NCBI GenBank assembly: GCA_016081115.2 | Contig: CM071929.1 | Location: 1,550,001 to 1,614,000 of the forward strand | DNA: 64,000 bases | Reading direction: 5' to 3' | From: Rehmannia glutinosa | Lineage: Eukaryota; Streptophyta; Magnoliopsida; Lamiales; Orobanchaceae | Shown: positions 1 through 11,005 of the stretch, in pieces | Layout: the number at the start of each line of letters is the position of its first letter | How positions within the stretch are numbered: the first letter of the stretch is position 1 | Program-made: the position numbers and the translations under genes | The notes under the pieces: generated by a model | What the model was told of the DNA's origin: nothing | What the model saw: the letters and a program-made list of their open reading frames with translations, nothing else | The model's database searches: none

Positions 1-401
1 AGGTGTGCCACATAAAATAACTAAAAAGAAATCATATAAATCTTAACCAAATTTTTTTTCAAAAAAAAATCCTAGTATAAACTTTTAAAAAAAAAATGGG
101 GATGGGAGGCTTGGGCCCAAGTTGGGGCCTCCGCCTATGATTGTTGTTCCCTTGACAAGCATATTTAAAGGATAATTATAAAATTACCCTTTGAAGGTTA
201 GTCTAATTACAAAAGAACCCAATAATATTTCAAAATTACAAATATCCCGTTGAGATTAGTTTGGCCCTTCACTGTGCTTGTATACTGTTATTTTCTGTCT
301 TTTTCAGTTAGATTCAAATATATATTAAAGGTTCTTTTTCTCAAAATGTATAAATTTGTGAATATGATGTTATAAAAGGTGTAAGAGGGAAAAGGCATTA
401 C
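1..401 (-). repeat. Last intron of the P450 gene, with a MITE fragment
   Basis: No coding exon is recognisable here. A GT donor at 401-400 follows exon 8, so this is the start of the final intron. Bases 165-265 resemble the left part of the intron-1 MITE at 3179-3452 (same wording around aattacaaaa and acccttt.aggtt). The rest is poly-A/T and low complexity. Confidence 0.5.
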
Positions 402-3400
402 CTATAATTTAGTATGAGGTGGTGGAAGAAAAAAGCAACCTCAACTTTTGCCAGTTCAAAACCAGGGCAGCATCTGGACCCTCCACCAAATGGACTAAAC
501 TTCTTGCACATTTGATCTTGTGTCTGCATATTTCATGGTAACTAATCAGACCCTTTTTTAAAAAAATTATCAAACACTTTTTGAGAAGATAATTTGAAGA
601 GCTTATAAGTTCAGCGAAACACCCTTTCAGCACCCTTTCAGCATATCTTTATAGCACATGAGATCTCGCAAACAAATATTCAAAAATATGGTTCAAATTA
701 ATATACCAAATCAATTGTAAATAAGTTACCTGCCATCTCCAAGGATTAAACTGGAGGGCATCCGCATGAAGAGAAGGATCGAGATGAACGGCTGAGAAAA
801 CAGGTAGGACCTTCCAGCCTGACGGAATTACATAATCTGGGCCAAAGGTATTATATGATGTGTTTATCAATCCAGATAAGAAAAGTGTGAACACTACATG
901 GAAAGATCTTGCATGTATAATTGCAAAAAAAAAGCTAAATTTGACATCTTTGATTGCCTTTCGGTGGACAAATTTAACAATGTTGCCAAATCTCAGAGCT
1001 TCATTTATGACCTGTGTTACAAAGGTCCACAGAATATTAATATGAATTGACATAATTATTGCAGTTCCACAGTCAAAAAGAAACATTCTAGTATGATGAT
1101 GTGCCAAAATTATAGTATATAAAAAAGTACTTAAAAAGTAGGTAGAAGCATAAATCTCCTTGTTATATTTGAAAACAATAATGCCAGTTTCATTTTTTAT
1201 GTTGAATAGCATAAAATGAAATAAAGTGCAGGTCTTACATTTTGTGTAAATTCCATAACTCTGTAATCTTCCCAGTTCAGAAATTCACCCTCTTTCTTCA
1301 TGCTTCTTATTTTTTCATGCTCTAGCTACATCACCAAACAATGATACGTTAGTCCTATACAAAGCGAAGAATTATATAGGTGTGGGCCGATACACGAAAT
1401 TGAGATGACCAGATAAAAAACTTAAAATAGAACCATATAAATATTAAATAAAAAACGGGGGCGATGGAGCCTAGGTTAACAAAGAAATGAAAAAAAAAAA
1501 AAAAGGTAACGGTTTTAACATATCAAGACTAATGGGTAAATGTTTTTTCCTAAATTACCCTTGTACCTATTAATTCATCTAGTAGATGTATTAAAAATGT
1601 CATTTTCTAACTAATATCAATTAAGAGTATATAGGGTATTTTAACATATTCCTTAATATTTATTAAAAGGTGCAAGTTACCTTTAATTGTTGAACAGCAT
1701 TGGGGGATTGGGCAAGGAAAAACACGAGCATTGACATAAGAAGGGAGGTGGTCTCATAGCCACCAAGTAGAGAATCCAACACAAAACTAACTTTTTCATC
1801 TTCGGATAATGTATCAACAGATAGGAGTATCTCAAGGAAATCACTTTTTTTTTCACATGAATTTCCAGCAATATTTCTTCTTCTTTCCTCTATGATTGAT
1901 TTGACAGTTGAAGATATTCTATGTCTAGCCTGTAAAGAAAAGACATCATGGGAAAAACTATAGCTCAGCACATGCCTATATACTACAAAAAGCAAAATAT
2001 ATTCCATGGAATTATTAGTTTCAACAAATCTATATCTAGTGAAGAATCTTTTTTTTCAAAAAAATAAAAATAAAAACAGGAAAGTTAGGACATGATGTGG
2101 AGAACCTGAACAGCTCTTGCATATGGAGTCCCAGGAATGTAAATGGGTAGAGAAATAAGGCCTCTCATGAATCTGAGAAAATCTTGAAGAATTTCCTTTG
2201 TTTGTGCCTCATCTGGTGTTAAACCAAGCACTTGCTTCACTATTACATTGAATGTGTACTGAAAACAAACACCAAAATCAAAACAATAATCAAATTTCTG
2301 CTCAATTTACACCCAATACATGTGTTTTATCACATGCACGTGAAACTCAATCAAGAATTCAACAATTAAGATATAATAAGACTTAATTATTAGCAGTTTG
2401 TAACTTTTTGATATAGCAGTTTCAACCATCGAAGATTTTACTTTTAGTCAAGTAGCAATTTCGATCCTGTAATTTTTATAATTGTCATCGGTATTTTGGA
2501 TATTTTAACTAAGAACAAGGGACGTCAATCGTACAAAATCAGAACGTGCGTGTGGGACCAAATTGCACAAATCAGTACTTATGAAATTGTGCATAAAACA
2601 AAAATCTTACGGAATCAAAATTATTGCCTAAAAAATTTACTGGACTAAAATTGCTCGCCGCCTATAATTATGGGACCAATTTTGCAATAAAGCAGTATAT
2701 ATAATAAATACCTTTCTAGCTTCCTCACAGAAAATGACCTGGTTCTTATCTTTCCAAGAATCAAGAATATGTGTTGCAGTTTTCTCAATGTGATTCAAGA
2801 AGTCTGGTTTAGATTTGATGGTGGTGACAAGTGAGACAGCCACATTTCTGAGCCTCTTGTGAGTTTCGCCCACAGCCACCAGCATTGAACTCTTTCCAAG
2901 AATACCATGTATGGGTTTTGGATAACTGCACTCAAACAATCTATCTTCATTCTGTAGTATGTAGTAATTCAGCTCTTGGTCACATGAAACCACTGTTGGT
3001 GAGAAGAACAAATGGGACTTGAACACTTTCCCATACCTATATATAAACACACCAAACAATCCATTCACCACTTTTTAGTCTTCATTTCCCAAAACAAAAA
3101 CATACACACACACTAGGTGTATTATTGCATGAATTAATCATATTCATGAAATCATACACATGTAACACACACAACACTTAAATTACAAAAACACCCCTAA
3201 GGTTTGGGCTAATTACTAAAAAATCCAGAGTTCTTTGAAAATTACAAAAATCTCTTTGAGGTTTGATTCCGTCTTATATTTTCCCCAGTGATTTTCGAAA
3301 ACATTTCAAAAAATCCCTGACATTTACAAGAATATTATAGTAATGCCCCTAAAATTAAGACAAAAAGAAACCTGAAGGATTTTTTTGCAATTTTGAAACA

Positions 3401-3886
3401 TGTCTGGTTTTTTTGTAATTAACTCAAACTTCAGGGGTGTTTTTGTAATTATCCCATAAAATAATTTACTTGGGAGTGTTTACAACACACTGAAGAAAAA
3501 GTGATTCTCAACTTCACCAGAATCACTTTTTTTTTTAATTTGCAAACACTCCCTTTGGATTAAGGAGTTCCTTCTCAAAAAGTAAGTGATGGCCAGCTTT
3601 TTGTAAACTCACACATACAGAACACATCATCATATGAGTCTATGACAACATATGTTTTTACTTACCTAGAACAATGGTTTTGCAAAAAAGCCCCTGGTGA
3701 GGTAGAAGGGTGAGGCTTTAAAAAAGAGAGGGTTTCACCAAGAAGAGGCCACCCAAAAGATCCTTTTAGGAAAGTACCATTTCTCAAGAACAACAAAGGC
3801 AAGAAATGGTACAAAATTAGTCCCAACAAAACAACAACAAATACAGAGGCAATCCAAAACCCTCCACCTATTGCCAATATCAACAT
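402..3886 (-). CDS. CYP724B: Cytochrome P450, CYP724-type brassinosteroid C-22 hydroxylase (partial, 8 exons)
   Basis: Exons on the minus strand: 3886-3666, 3036-2712, 2258-2106, 1929-1681, 1325-1239, 1011-about 936, 836-730 and 523-402, with GT/AG borders and matching phases except at the exon 6 end. They encode about 447 residues; the final exon (about 30 residues) must lie left of base 1. Visible features: an N-terminal membrane anchor (residues 5-35), then KGSFGWPLLGET; I-helix GGYETTS (about 289-295); K-helix EALR (about 349-352); FNPWRW; and heme loop FSPFGGGSRCCPG with the ligand cysteine. The family is an ER-anchored monooxygenase of the CYP85 clan. The LFECSYPKPIHGILG block and exon pattern match CYP724 (rice DWARF11, tomato CYP724B2), which act in brassinosteroid C-22 hydroxylation. 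The subfamily call is from memory; CYP90B is the alternative. The missing donor after exon 6 means the gene may be impaired. Confidence 0.82.
3179..3452. mobile_element. MITE in P450 intron 1
   Basis: Bases 3180-3220 and 3410-3452 form a terminal inverted repeat of about 40 bp with few mismatches (aattacaaaaacacccctaa at one end, its complement at the other). The interior is about 190 bp, AT-rich and has no reading frame. This is the structure of a small non-autonomous DNA transposon. A target duplication is not certain (TA or TAA). A fragment of the same family lies at 165-265 in the last intron of the same gene. Confidence 0.65.
3472..3553. repeat. Short hairpin in P450 intron 1
   Basis: gggagtgtttacaa at 3472-3485 pairs with tttgcaaacactccc at 3539-3553. 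An inner pair, aaagtgattct and agaatcacttt, lies between them. It is a near-perfect foldback of about 80 bp, probably a short MITE or half of one, 20 bp from the larger MITE. Confidence 0.55.
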
Positions 3887-3986
3887 ATTTTTTTGATTCT
3901 TCCCAAGTTGTCTCTTGGAAATCTAACAAATGCTATTAAAACAGCTTTTTGAGGGTGGCATGAAATGTTGGCTAGCCTTGACTGCC

Positions 3987-3997
3987 TATATATATAG
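3987..3997 (-). promoter_or_regulatory. Candidate TATA box of the P450 gene
   Basis: A tatatatata run ends about 100 bp upstream of the chosen ATG (3886-3884). Read on the minus strand it is CTATATATATAGG. Position and composition fit a plant core promoter. There is no direct evidence of use. Confidence 0.45.
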
Positions 3998-3999
3998 AG

Positions 4000-5057
4000 A
4001 TATGCAAGAAAAAAAAAGGGTATTTTTATAGGTTATTACAGACGGTGAAATTAACCTTATCGGTTATCTGTAGCATGAGAAATGAGATCAAACTTTATAG
4101 CCTAGGATCTAGGCATGTACAGAGGCAACAGGGGAGCATAGTGTTGTGAGAATAAAGAATTCATTTTTTATGGCCTTTGACTTGAATTAAGTAATGGGTT
4201 AGGGACAACATCCAGTACTAGATAATAATCACGTGGATTCAGGTTTTTAAATGCGTTCAGACAAGCTACACGGTCTTTTTGTTGAAAATTTATCAAAACT
4301 GGAATTGATAAGCCAAAAAAGAAAAAATTGTTGAATTTCGTTAGCAAATAAAGTCACTTTTCTCTATTTACTTTCTGATTAGTCAATACATTTAATTTGA
4401 TGGTATAAAATTCTCTTTTCCGCGCCTTGATGAGAAGTACTCCTAAGACTACTTCAAATGTGGGAAATCTTCTGATTAATTAAAGATGGATGAAATCATA
4501 TAAATGATATATCAATTTTCTAGTGACTAATGTTCATAATGGGTGGCGAATGGTCCGGTGAGGCTAAGCCACAGTCGAAAGTTGTTGTGGGTGTCTAGAC
4601 GCGCATGAATGCAACATAAAGACTAATACCATCGACTAGACTAACTCGTTAGTTGAGGCCTAAAGTCCAGAGTATAAATACTCTCTCATGTGTCCTTTAC
4701 AAGGTACATGATTTTTACGCTAATTACTATATGTGCTCTTGTCCTTTGGATTATTTATTAAAACCCTTGCCCGCTGACAGAAGCATAGTGAGCTTTCCTA
4801 TGATAACCTTGGGACCCTTCTCACGATTTATTCGTATTTCATGTTGAATCCCAACTTGGAGATTTATTGTGTTTTGAGCTTCAAGAAGCTTTAGATGATC
4901 ATGTTGACCATTTCAGCATCACGAATTTTTGTGCATCAGTTGCTTGTCACGTTCATGTTAAAATTACAATTAATAAAATGCCATAAATTACTAAAATTTG
5001 TAATCAATTTTTTTATCCAATGGTGTTGTAACTAAATCATGTTATATATGTACATCT
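4000..5057. other. Intergenic stretch with an old LTR relic (about 4560-4890)
   Basis: No gene is visible. Around 4665-4680 there is a TATA-like tataaatactc, followed by caaggtaca, and then gctgacagaagcatagtgagc near 4774. This order resembles Tat/Retand-type Ty3/gypsy LTRs, where a TATA box is followed by a 'ctgacttaggcatcggag' style block. The identification is by resemblance only; ends and target duplication are not found. Confidence 0.3.
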
Positions 5058-6198
5058 TGTTGGAATTCGGTTCTTGATAAATTGGGTGTTGACCCGATTT
5101 TGACCAAATAATTAAGTGGTTTTTATTTGTGATAAATGGAATTAAATTATTTGTAAAAATTCTACTAAGAGAGTAGATGAGAATAGCATTTGGAATTTCT
5201 CAAAACCGATTCCGGGTGAATGATAAATTAATGCTAGAAGTTAGCCACTTAATACTAATACAAATAAATGGTATGGAAAATGGGAAATGTGGGGAAGGAG
5301 AGATGCTTCATCCCACATAGAAAAAAGGAGGCAAAGTTGCACACTTAATATATCTCAAGTTGAACATATGGGTTTGGGCCCTTGGGGGCACCCAAGTTTT
5401 TAAAGGGGTGAAGACCTATATGCTTGTGGGTTTGGTTCGAAGCACACACGCGCGCGCGCCGCCGCCCAACGGCCGAATTGGCCCGGTCCGGATCGAGGGT
5501 CGTGGGCCGTGGGCCGTGGGTCGTGGGCCGTGGGCCTGGGCTTGGGCTTCAAGGCCCTTGTAATTAATTAAATGGACTTAATTAATTTTCGTAATTAATT
5601 AAAAGAGTTCAACCTAGGAAAAGGTTCGGCCTCGCGCACGGGCAGGAGCACGACCCGTGCAATCGGGTCGTGCTACCTGCCGCAGAGTTGCGAGCCAACG
5701 CACGGGCTAGGGCACGACCCGTGCGTTTTTGCGCCTGCACGCACGGCCGTGCGCCTGGTCGTGCTCCCCTGCGCAAGTGCGACTGTTCAATGCAAAAGGT
5801 GTCTTTTCGAGCCAAAAGACGCGATCTTTCCATACGAGGCACCTGTGGCCTATAATTACTCGACCCTACTGATTGAAAAACATATGAAATTATCAGATAA
5901 CTAAAAATCGAGAATTGCATTTTGCATCTTGTCCCATTTCCTCCTTGAAAGCTTGAAAGTTGTCAAACACTTCGCTTGTTCGCTGTTCCGATTTTGCTGT
6001 GCTGCTAACCGGGACTGAATAAAGTCGTTGTATGTTAGAGGCAATTGTCGGAACCGTAAGCACTCGGTATACGGGGCATTTCGTCTTGCGGAGACTGATT
6101 CTAAATCTGGCCTCGACTAATCCTAAACATTCTATTCCAGCCATTTTTCTTCAAACAAAAACCTTCTACCAGACATATTCTATATATTTTATCCAATA
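5058..6198 (+). repeat. 5' LTR, family 1 copy 1
   Basis: 1141 bp from TGTTGGAATTCGG to ATCCAATA (normally CCAACA). It matches the LTRs at 8130, 17448, 20534/28645 and 31100. It contains an AT-rich block of attaatt repeats (5560-5600) and a GC-rich block (5440-5790) built of CGCACGGG / CCCGTGCG palindromes. Long frames inside it are artefacts of that GC-rich block. Confidence 0.85.
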
Positions 6199-6234
6199 AT
6201 CGCAAGACGAAAAGTTCTGTTTCTGTTGAAGACG

Positions 6235-6871
6235 ATGGTATCCAATTCGATCTCTTTTACACCAATGGTTGCTGCTCCCGCTCACGGCGAAAAGTCGTCC
6301 AAGTTCTCCGGTGCCGACTTCAAGAGATGGCAACAGAAGATGTTGTTCTACGTGACAACCTTGGGGCTAGGATCCTCCTGCCGTTGGTGATGAAGAATCC
6401 GACAATGAACGGAGAATCACTGTGGATGCTTGGCATAACAGTGATTTCCCGTGTCGGAATTATGTTTTGAATGGGCTAGACGATACCTTGTACAATGTCT
6501 ATAGTTCGTTCAAAACGTCCAAAGAGTTTTGGGACTCTTTGGAGAAGAAATATAAAACAGAAGATGCCGGTGCAAAGAAATTTGTAGTCTGTAAATTTTT
6601 GGATTATAAAATGGTTGACACCAAGACGGTGATTAGCCAAGTGCAAGAAATTCAAATCATACTTCACGACTTAGTGTCTAAAGGGATGATTCTGAATGAG
6701 TCGTTCCAAGTGGCTGCAATTATCGAAAAATTGCCGCCTTTGTGGAAAGATTTTAAGAACTACCTCAAGCACAAGCGGAAGGATATGGGGCTTGAGGATT
6801 TGATAGTTCGACTTCGGATTGAGGAAGACAACCGGGATTCCGAATGGAAATCGGCAAATGTGGGGGTATGA
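6235..6871 (+). pseudogene. Copia gag, family 1 copy 1 (frameshifted)
   Basis: The frame opens at ATG 6235 (MVSNSISFTPMVAAPAHG), with KFSGADFKRWQQKMLFYV about 25 residues in, typical of the copia gag N-terminal (DUF4219-like) region. A small deletion near 6368-6372, after TTLGL, shifts the frame to a stop. The UBN2-type capsid part resumes from about 6420 to 6871 (NYVLNGLDDTLYNVY, ESFQVAAIIEKLPPLWKDF). No CCHC zinc knuckle follows, because the interior deletion removes it. The product would be a capsid-only protein even if repaired. Confidence 0.8.
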
Positions 6872-7331
6872 CCACACTTTGTGGAACACCAGTGGAAGTT
6901 TCTGTTGCATTTTTAAATGTAACAGAAGGTGTTGTAAACACCGAAACCACATTTGCATGAGGTGTTGTCAAAAGTGTTGTAACACTAAAGGCAGACACCG
7001 TAACAAGTTTAATCTGAAGTCTTACTAAAGATGTGATAACATCAAAGGTTGCACACCTTGTAAAACATGGAGCTGTTGGAACAAAGATCTGAAATCTGGT
7101 AGAAAGAGATTCTAACTGGATTGTCGGGACAATGTTCTAACAAAATAAAATAAAATAAAAGGCTAAGAGCCATAAGAATTTTGGATGATCTTATGTTAAA
7201 CAAGATATCAGAAGTTGAAAGGGGAGCTTTACTTTTTAGCAAACCACATAAAGGAGATTGCCTTGGAATGTGGGGGTGCTTTGGGAAAAGTAGAAGTGTC
7301 GAATGAAATAAATTCAGCATTTATGATATAA
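6872..7331 (+). other. Shared junction region of the deleted copia family
   Basis: This non-coding segment joins gag to the RNase H tail in all three family-1 copies. It contains repeated gtgttgt/aacac words (6925-6995) and, near 7265-7365, a scrap reading like NKFSIYDISDNTIIKSRNVV, which resembles the end of copia integrase or the linker before reverse transcriptase. Its conservation between copies shows the deletion predates their spread. Confidence 0.6.
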
Positions 7332-7580
7332 GTGATGGTACGATCATTAAATCAAGAAATGTTGTATTTATCAAAGGTATCCTTTCTTGGAAAGGAAAGA
7401 GGTAAGTCTAGACGGTTTTGTCGTAGACATAATACCAATAAACAATTGATTTCGAATGGGGTTATTTCGGTTGACTACGTAAAGTCAAAAAATAACCTTG
7501 CGGATCCGCTTATGAAAGGCATAAATCGAGATCAACTGTATAAAATGTTAAGGGAAATGGGTTTGAAATCCACAACTTAA
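7332..7580 (+). pseudogene. C-terminal end of copia RNase H, family 1 copy 1
   Basis: The translation ends RRHNTNKQLISNGVISVDYV, then KSKNNLADPLMKG and a stop at 7578-7580. This is the standard copia RNase H tail (hypothetical pattern: VDYVKSKDNLADPLTKG). The catalytic residues of RNase H lie upstream and are missing. About 550 bp of non-coding 3' region and a polypurine tract follow before the LTR. Confidence 0.8.
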
Positions 7581-8117
7581 AGAATGTTCATAGTTGTAAC
7601 CCAACCTTGTGGATTGGAGATCCCAAGACCTTGGTTCAATGGGACAACTAAGTTATGAGTGTTCAGCTGGACACTTGGAAAATATGTTAGCTCATTCTCG
7701 ATACATCCAAGTGTATGTAAACCTGTTGAATGTGGTGAGGTTAAGTTTAAAACTTTTAATGATTCTTATACCAAAAGGTGGAGTATTGCAGGATACTCTT
7801 CAATAGGAGATCACCTATATAAGTGAGAAGTAATGGTCGCTTCAAAAAGAAACACTTATGAACCTAAGATATGGTCCAGGGCCGAAATGGACACAACATG
7901 AGAACAACAAGTGTTAGAGTTATTATTGTGTAAGTACTGTTGTCTCGATTTACACAAACGACTGAGTAGTTCAAGACATCGCGTCACTAAGCAGCCAGTA
8001 ATATCCGATAGTATTCTACTAAGGAAGGTTCAAAGCCACAAGCTACCTACCCTGATGCAATAACGATTCGCCGAGACTTTCAAGTGAATATGCATACACG
8101 CATGCATTAATTTCATT

Positions 8118-8129
8118 CATGTGGAGGAT
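8118..8129 (+). promoter_or_regulatory. Polypurine tract, family 1 copy 1
   Basis: catgtggaggat immediately precedes TGTTGG of the 3' LTR. The minus-strand copies have the same sequence in complement (atcccccacatg after CCAACA at 18626 and 29205). This is the expected plus-strand primer position. Confidence 0.6.
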
Positions 8130-10911
8130 TGTTGGAATTTGGTTCTGGGTATTGACCCAATTTTGACCAAATAATTAAGTGGTTTCCATTTGTGATAAAT
8201 AGAATTAAATTATTTGTAAAAATTCTACTAAGAGAGTAGATGAGAATAGCATTTGGAATTTCTCAAAATCGATTCCGGGTGAATGAGAAATTAATGCTAG
8301 AATTTAGCCACTTAATACTAATACAAATAAATGGTATGAAAAATGAGAAATGTGGGGAAGGAGAAATTCTCCATCCCACATAGGAAAAAGGAGGCAAAGT
8401 TGCACACTTAATATATCCCAAGTTGAACATATGGGTTTGGGCCCTTGGAGGCACCCAAGTTTTTAAAGGGGTGAGGACCTACATGCTTGTGGGTTTGGTT
8501 CAAAGCACACACGCGTGCGCGTCCGCCGCCGCCGCCACCGGCCGGCTCGGCCGGCCCGATCCGGTCGTGGTCGCGAGCCGTGGGCCTGGGCTTGGGCTTC
8601 AAGGCCCTTATTCTTTTTGGACCAAAAACCTTTAAAATTAAATGTTTAATTAATTTTTGTAATTAATTAAATGGACTTAATTAATTTTCGTAATTAATTA
8701 AAAGAGTTCAACATGGGAAAAGGTTCGGCCCCGCGCACGGGCAGGAGCATGACCCGTGCGGTCGGGTCGTGCTACCTGCCGTAGAGTTGCGAGCCAGTGC
8801 ACAGGCTGGGGCACGGCCCGTTGTTCGCCTTATTTTTAGCTTCACCGCAAGTGTACGGTGTAGTTTATAGAATAGGGTAAGCAAGGTCGTATCCACGGAG
8901 ACTAATAAATTAGTGCGCTAAGTATTGAACCAAAATAGTTTTATTTTTATTTAGACGATCTTAATTTGATGATTGTTGTGGAGGTAAAGACAAGAATAAC
9001 CACAAAAATACAAGATACTAAGAATAATGGAATTATCAAGAGAATGAAATGGATTCTCGGGTTATGGTTTCAATTAATATTCCTCTTATTGTCTGATTTA
9101 ATCAAAGCCAAAGTTATTGTCAATACTCCTATAAGACGATCACAACGGTATTTTATCCCCCCTCTCGAGATGTATATAAAGTGTAGATTGAAATATCCAT
9201 GCTAGCATCTCTACTCAACATAAGATAAACAACTCCCAAAAGCACAAAAGATCAATTGTCCTCACAAATATTCACAAACCTCTCGATTATGCAAACATTC
9301 ATGTCAAGTACTCAAGATCTAATATTGAAACTCATCTCTCGAATTATGAATCAATATATCAAACATGCTAAATCATTGGCCAAGTGATAAAACAAGAATA
9401 AGAACAAAGTACTCAAATAGTCTTCAAGACAATAACTTCAACTAAGATTAAAACACTCAACAAGAGTTCAATTAATCTACTTCCAAAACCCGGAAATCAC
9501 AAGAAGTTTAGCTATTCATTACAAATAAACAACTCATAGACAAATTGTTCATATTCATGACAAGCTAAAATGAAAGATTAAAGCACAAAGAATGAGAAAA
9601 CTTAGGGAAATGGATACTCTCTCGATTTATCTTCAATCCTCAAGCTCCGATTCGACCCGATTCTTCTCTTGATTCTTCCTTGATGAAGTTGAGTTATTTC
9701 TTGTGTTCTTGGGTCTTTTCCAGACTTTTTCTCCCCTGGTGTGCGCCCCAAAAAATGGTATTTATACCTTTTTAGAAGCCTATGTCAATTTTCTGTCATT
9801 TTTGGAGTTTTCTGCAAGAACGCACGGGCTACCCGTGCGCCATCCCGTAGAAAACATCCAGTCTCTGTAGGGCGCACGGGTCGTGCGTCCACGCATGGGT
9901 TACCCATGCGCCACCCAAACGTCCAAATTTGTTTGCGGAGTCTTCATAAGAGTTGTAGCCCTCTCGTTTAGCTTTCCATAGCCACTTGAATCAGCTCAAT
10001 ATCAATTTTGTAGAGAGAGTTATGACCAAAATACTAAACCCTGCCAGTGCTGGAAATTCCATACGCGTTTGAATGTTCCTTGAGATAAATCTCATTGTTG
10101 TTTGATAATCCATGCTTCTTTTGCCACACGACTCATCACTATGACTCTAGACTCCATATAGTTGGCTTCCAATTGGGTGTAATCGCTCGATTCTTGATGA
10201 TTCTAGGTAGCAATGCTCGTATTTGTCACAAAATTACTCCAAATATCGTTAAATTCCTACAAAACAAGCAAGCGTAATATCTTTTCCACAAAGAGTGAAT
10301 ATATACCATTTCATACACGTTATTGCATGTTTATAAACAATTATAGCCATAAATATGCCCAAAAATACATGCAAAACTCACACTCAACACCCGTGCGTCT
10401 GGGTCGTGCTAGGTGCCGAAGTTTTGCGCCTGCACGCACGGGTAGGCGCACGGCGTGCACACAGTCGTGCTCCTGAAAGTGCGGCGATTCGATGCAAAAG
10501 GTGTCTTTTCGAGCCAAAAGATGCGATCTTTCCATACGAGGCACCTGTGGCCTATAATTACTCGACCCTACTGATGAAAAAACATACGAAATTATCAGAT
10601 AACTAAAAACCAAGCATTGCATTTTGCATCGTGTCCCATTTTCTCCTTGAAAGCTTGAAAGTTGTCAAACACTTCGCTTGTTCATTTGTTGTTCTGGTTT
10701 TTCTTGTCTTTTGCCGCTAACCTGAATCGAATAAAGTCGTTGTATCTTAGAGGCGAGCACCGGAACCGTAAGCACTCGGTATACGGGGCATTTTCGTCTT
10801 GCGGAGACTGATTCTAAATCAGGCCTCGACTAATCCTAAACACTCTATTCCAACCATTTTTCTTCAAACTGAAACCTTCCACCAGACATATTCTGTATAT
10901 TTTACCCAACA
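8130..10911 (+). repeat. 3' LTR, family 1 copy 1, split by an insert
   Basis: It matches the 5' LTR from 8130 to about 8825 and again from about 10386 to 10911. The part between is foreign. The final CCCAACA is followed by cattt. There are many substitutions and small indels against the 5' LTR, so the element is not recent. Confidence 0.8.
8826..10385. mobile_element. Unclassified 1.55 kb insert in the 3' LTR
   Basis: It is absent from the other family-1 LTRs. Near its left side is caccgcaagtgtacggtgta followed by gtcgtatccacggagact, a wording I associate with a common but unplaced plant repeat. The interior is AT-rich with no convincing frame. At 9817-9912 it carries GC-rich palindromes (acgcacgggctacccgtgcg and similar) like those of the host LTR. 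I could not define termini or a target duplication, so the borders are approximate. Confidence 0.5.
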
Positions 10912-11005
10912 CATTTATGCGTATAAATGTTCTTGTTAATAAATGAAATGTGTATGAGATTAACTAAAGACTTAATTGCAATTTTGGTCCTGTAAGTATA
11001 AGTGG

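Larger units (their letters stand above)
5058..10911 (+). mobile_element. Internally deleted Ty1/copia element, family 1, copy 1
   Basis: Both LTRs start TGTTGGAATT. The right LTR ends CCCAACA, and the flanks catct (5053-5057) and cattt (10912-10916) fit a 5-bp target duplication with one C/T change. The interior (6199-8129) holds a broken gag, a 460-bp non-coding piece and the end of RNase H. Protease, most of integrase and reverse transcriptase are absent. The same deletion is present in the two minus-strand copies at 18627-20533 and 29206-31099, so this is a non-autonomous lineage. A purine-rich tract precedes the 3' LTR. The segment after the 5' LTR (atcgcaagac) does not match the usual initiator-Met primer site. 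Confidence 0.85.

Noticed and set aside
3735..3929. Alternative upstream start for the P450 at 3929
   Set aside because: It is in another frame and gives no membrane anchor or PLLGET motif; the ATG at 3886 gives both.
5360..5920. Long frames on both strands in the GC-rich parts of family-1 LTRs (also 8408-8635, 17737-18073, 20823-21402, 32505-32797)
   Set aside because: They lie in LTRs, overlap each other on both strands, have biased Arg/Pro/Ala content caused by CGCACGGG repeats, and are not kept between LTR copies.
6819..7028. Cys-rich frame (CCKHRNHICMRCCQKCC) as a zinc knuckle after gag
   Set aside because: The spacing does not fit CCHC, it is out of frame with gag, and it results from repeated gtgttgt words in the junction region.
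9741..9971. Frame in the 1.55 kb insert
   Set aside because: It runs through palindromic CGCACGGG words; no domain and no evidence of expression.
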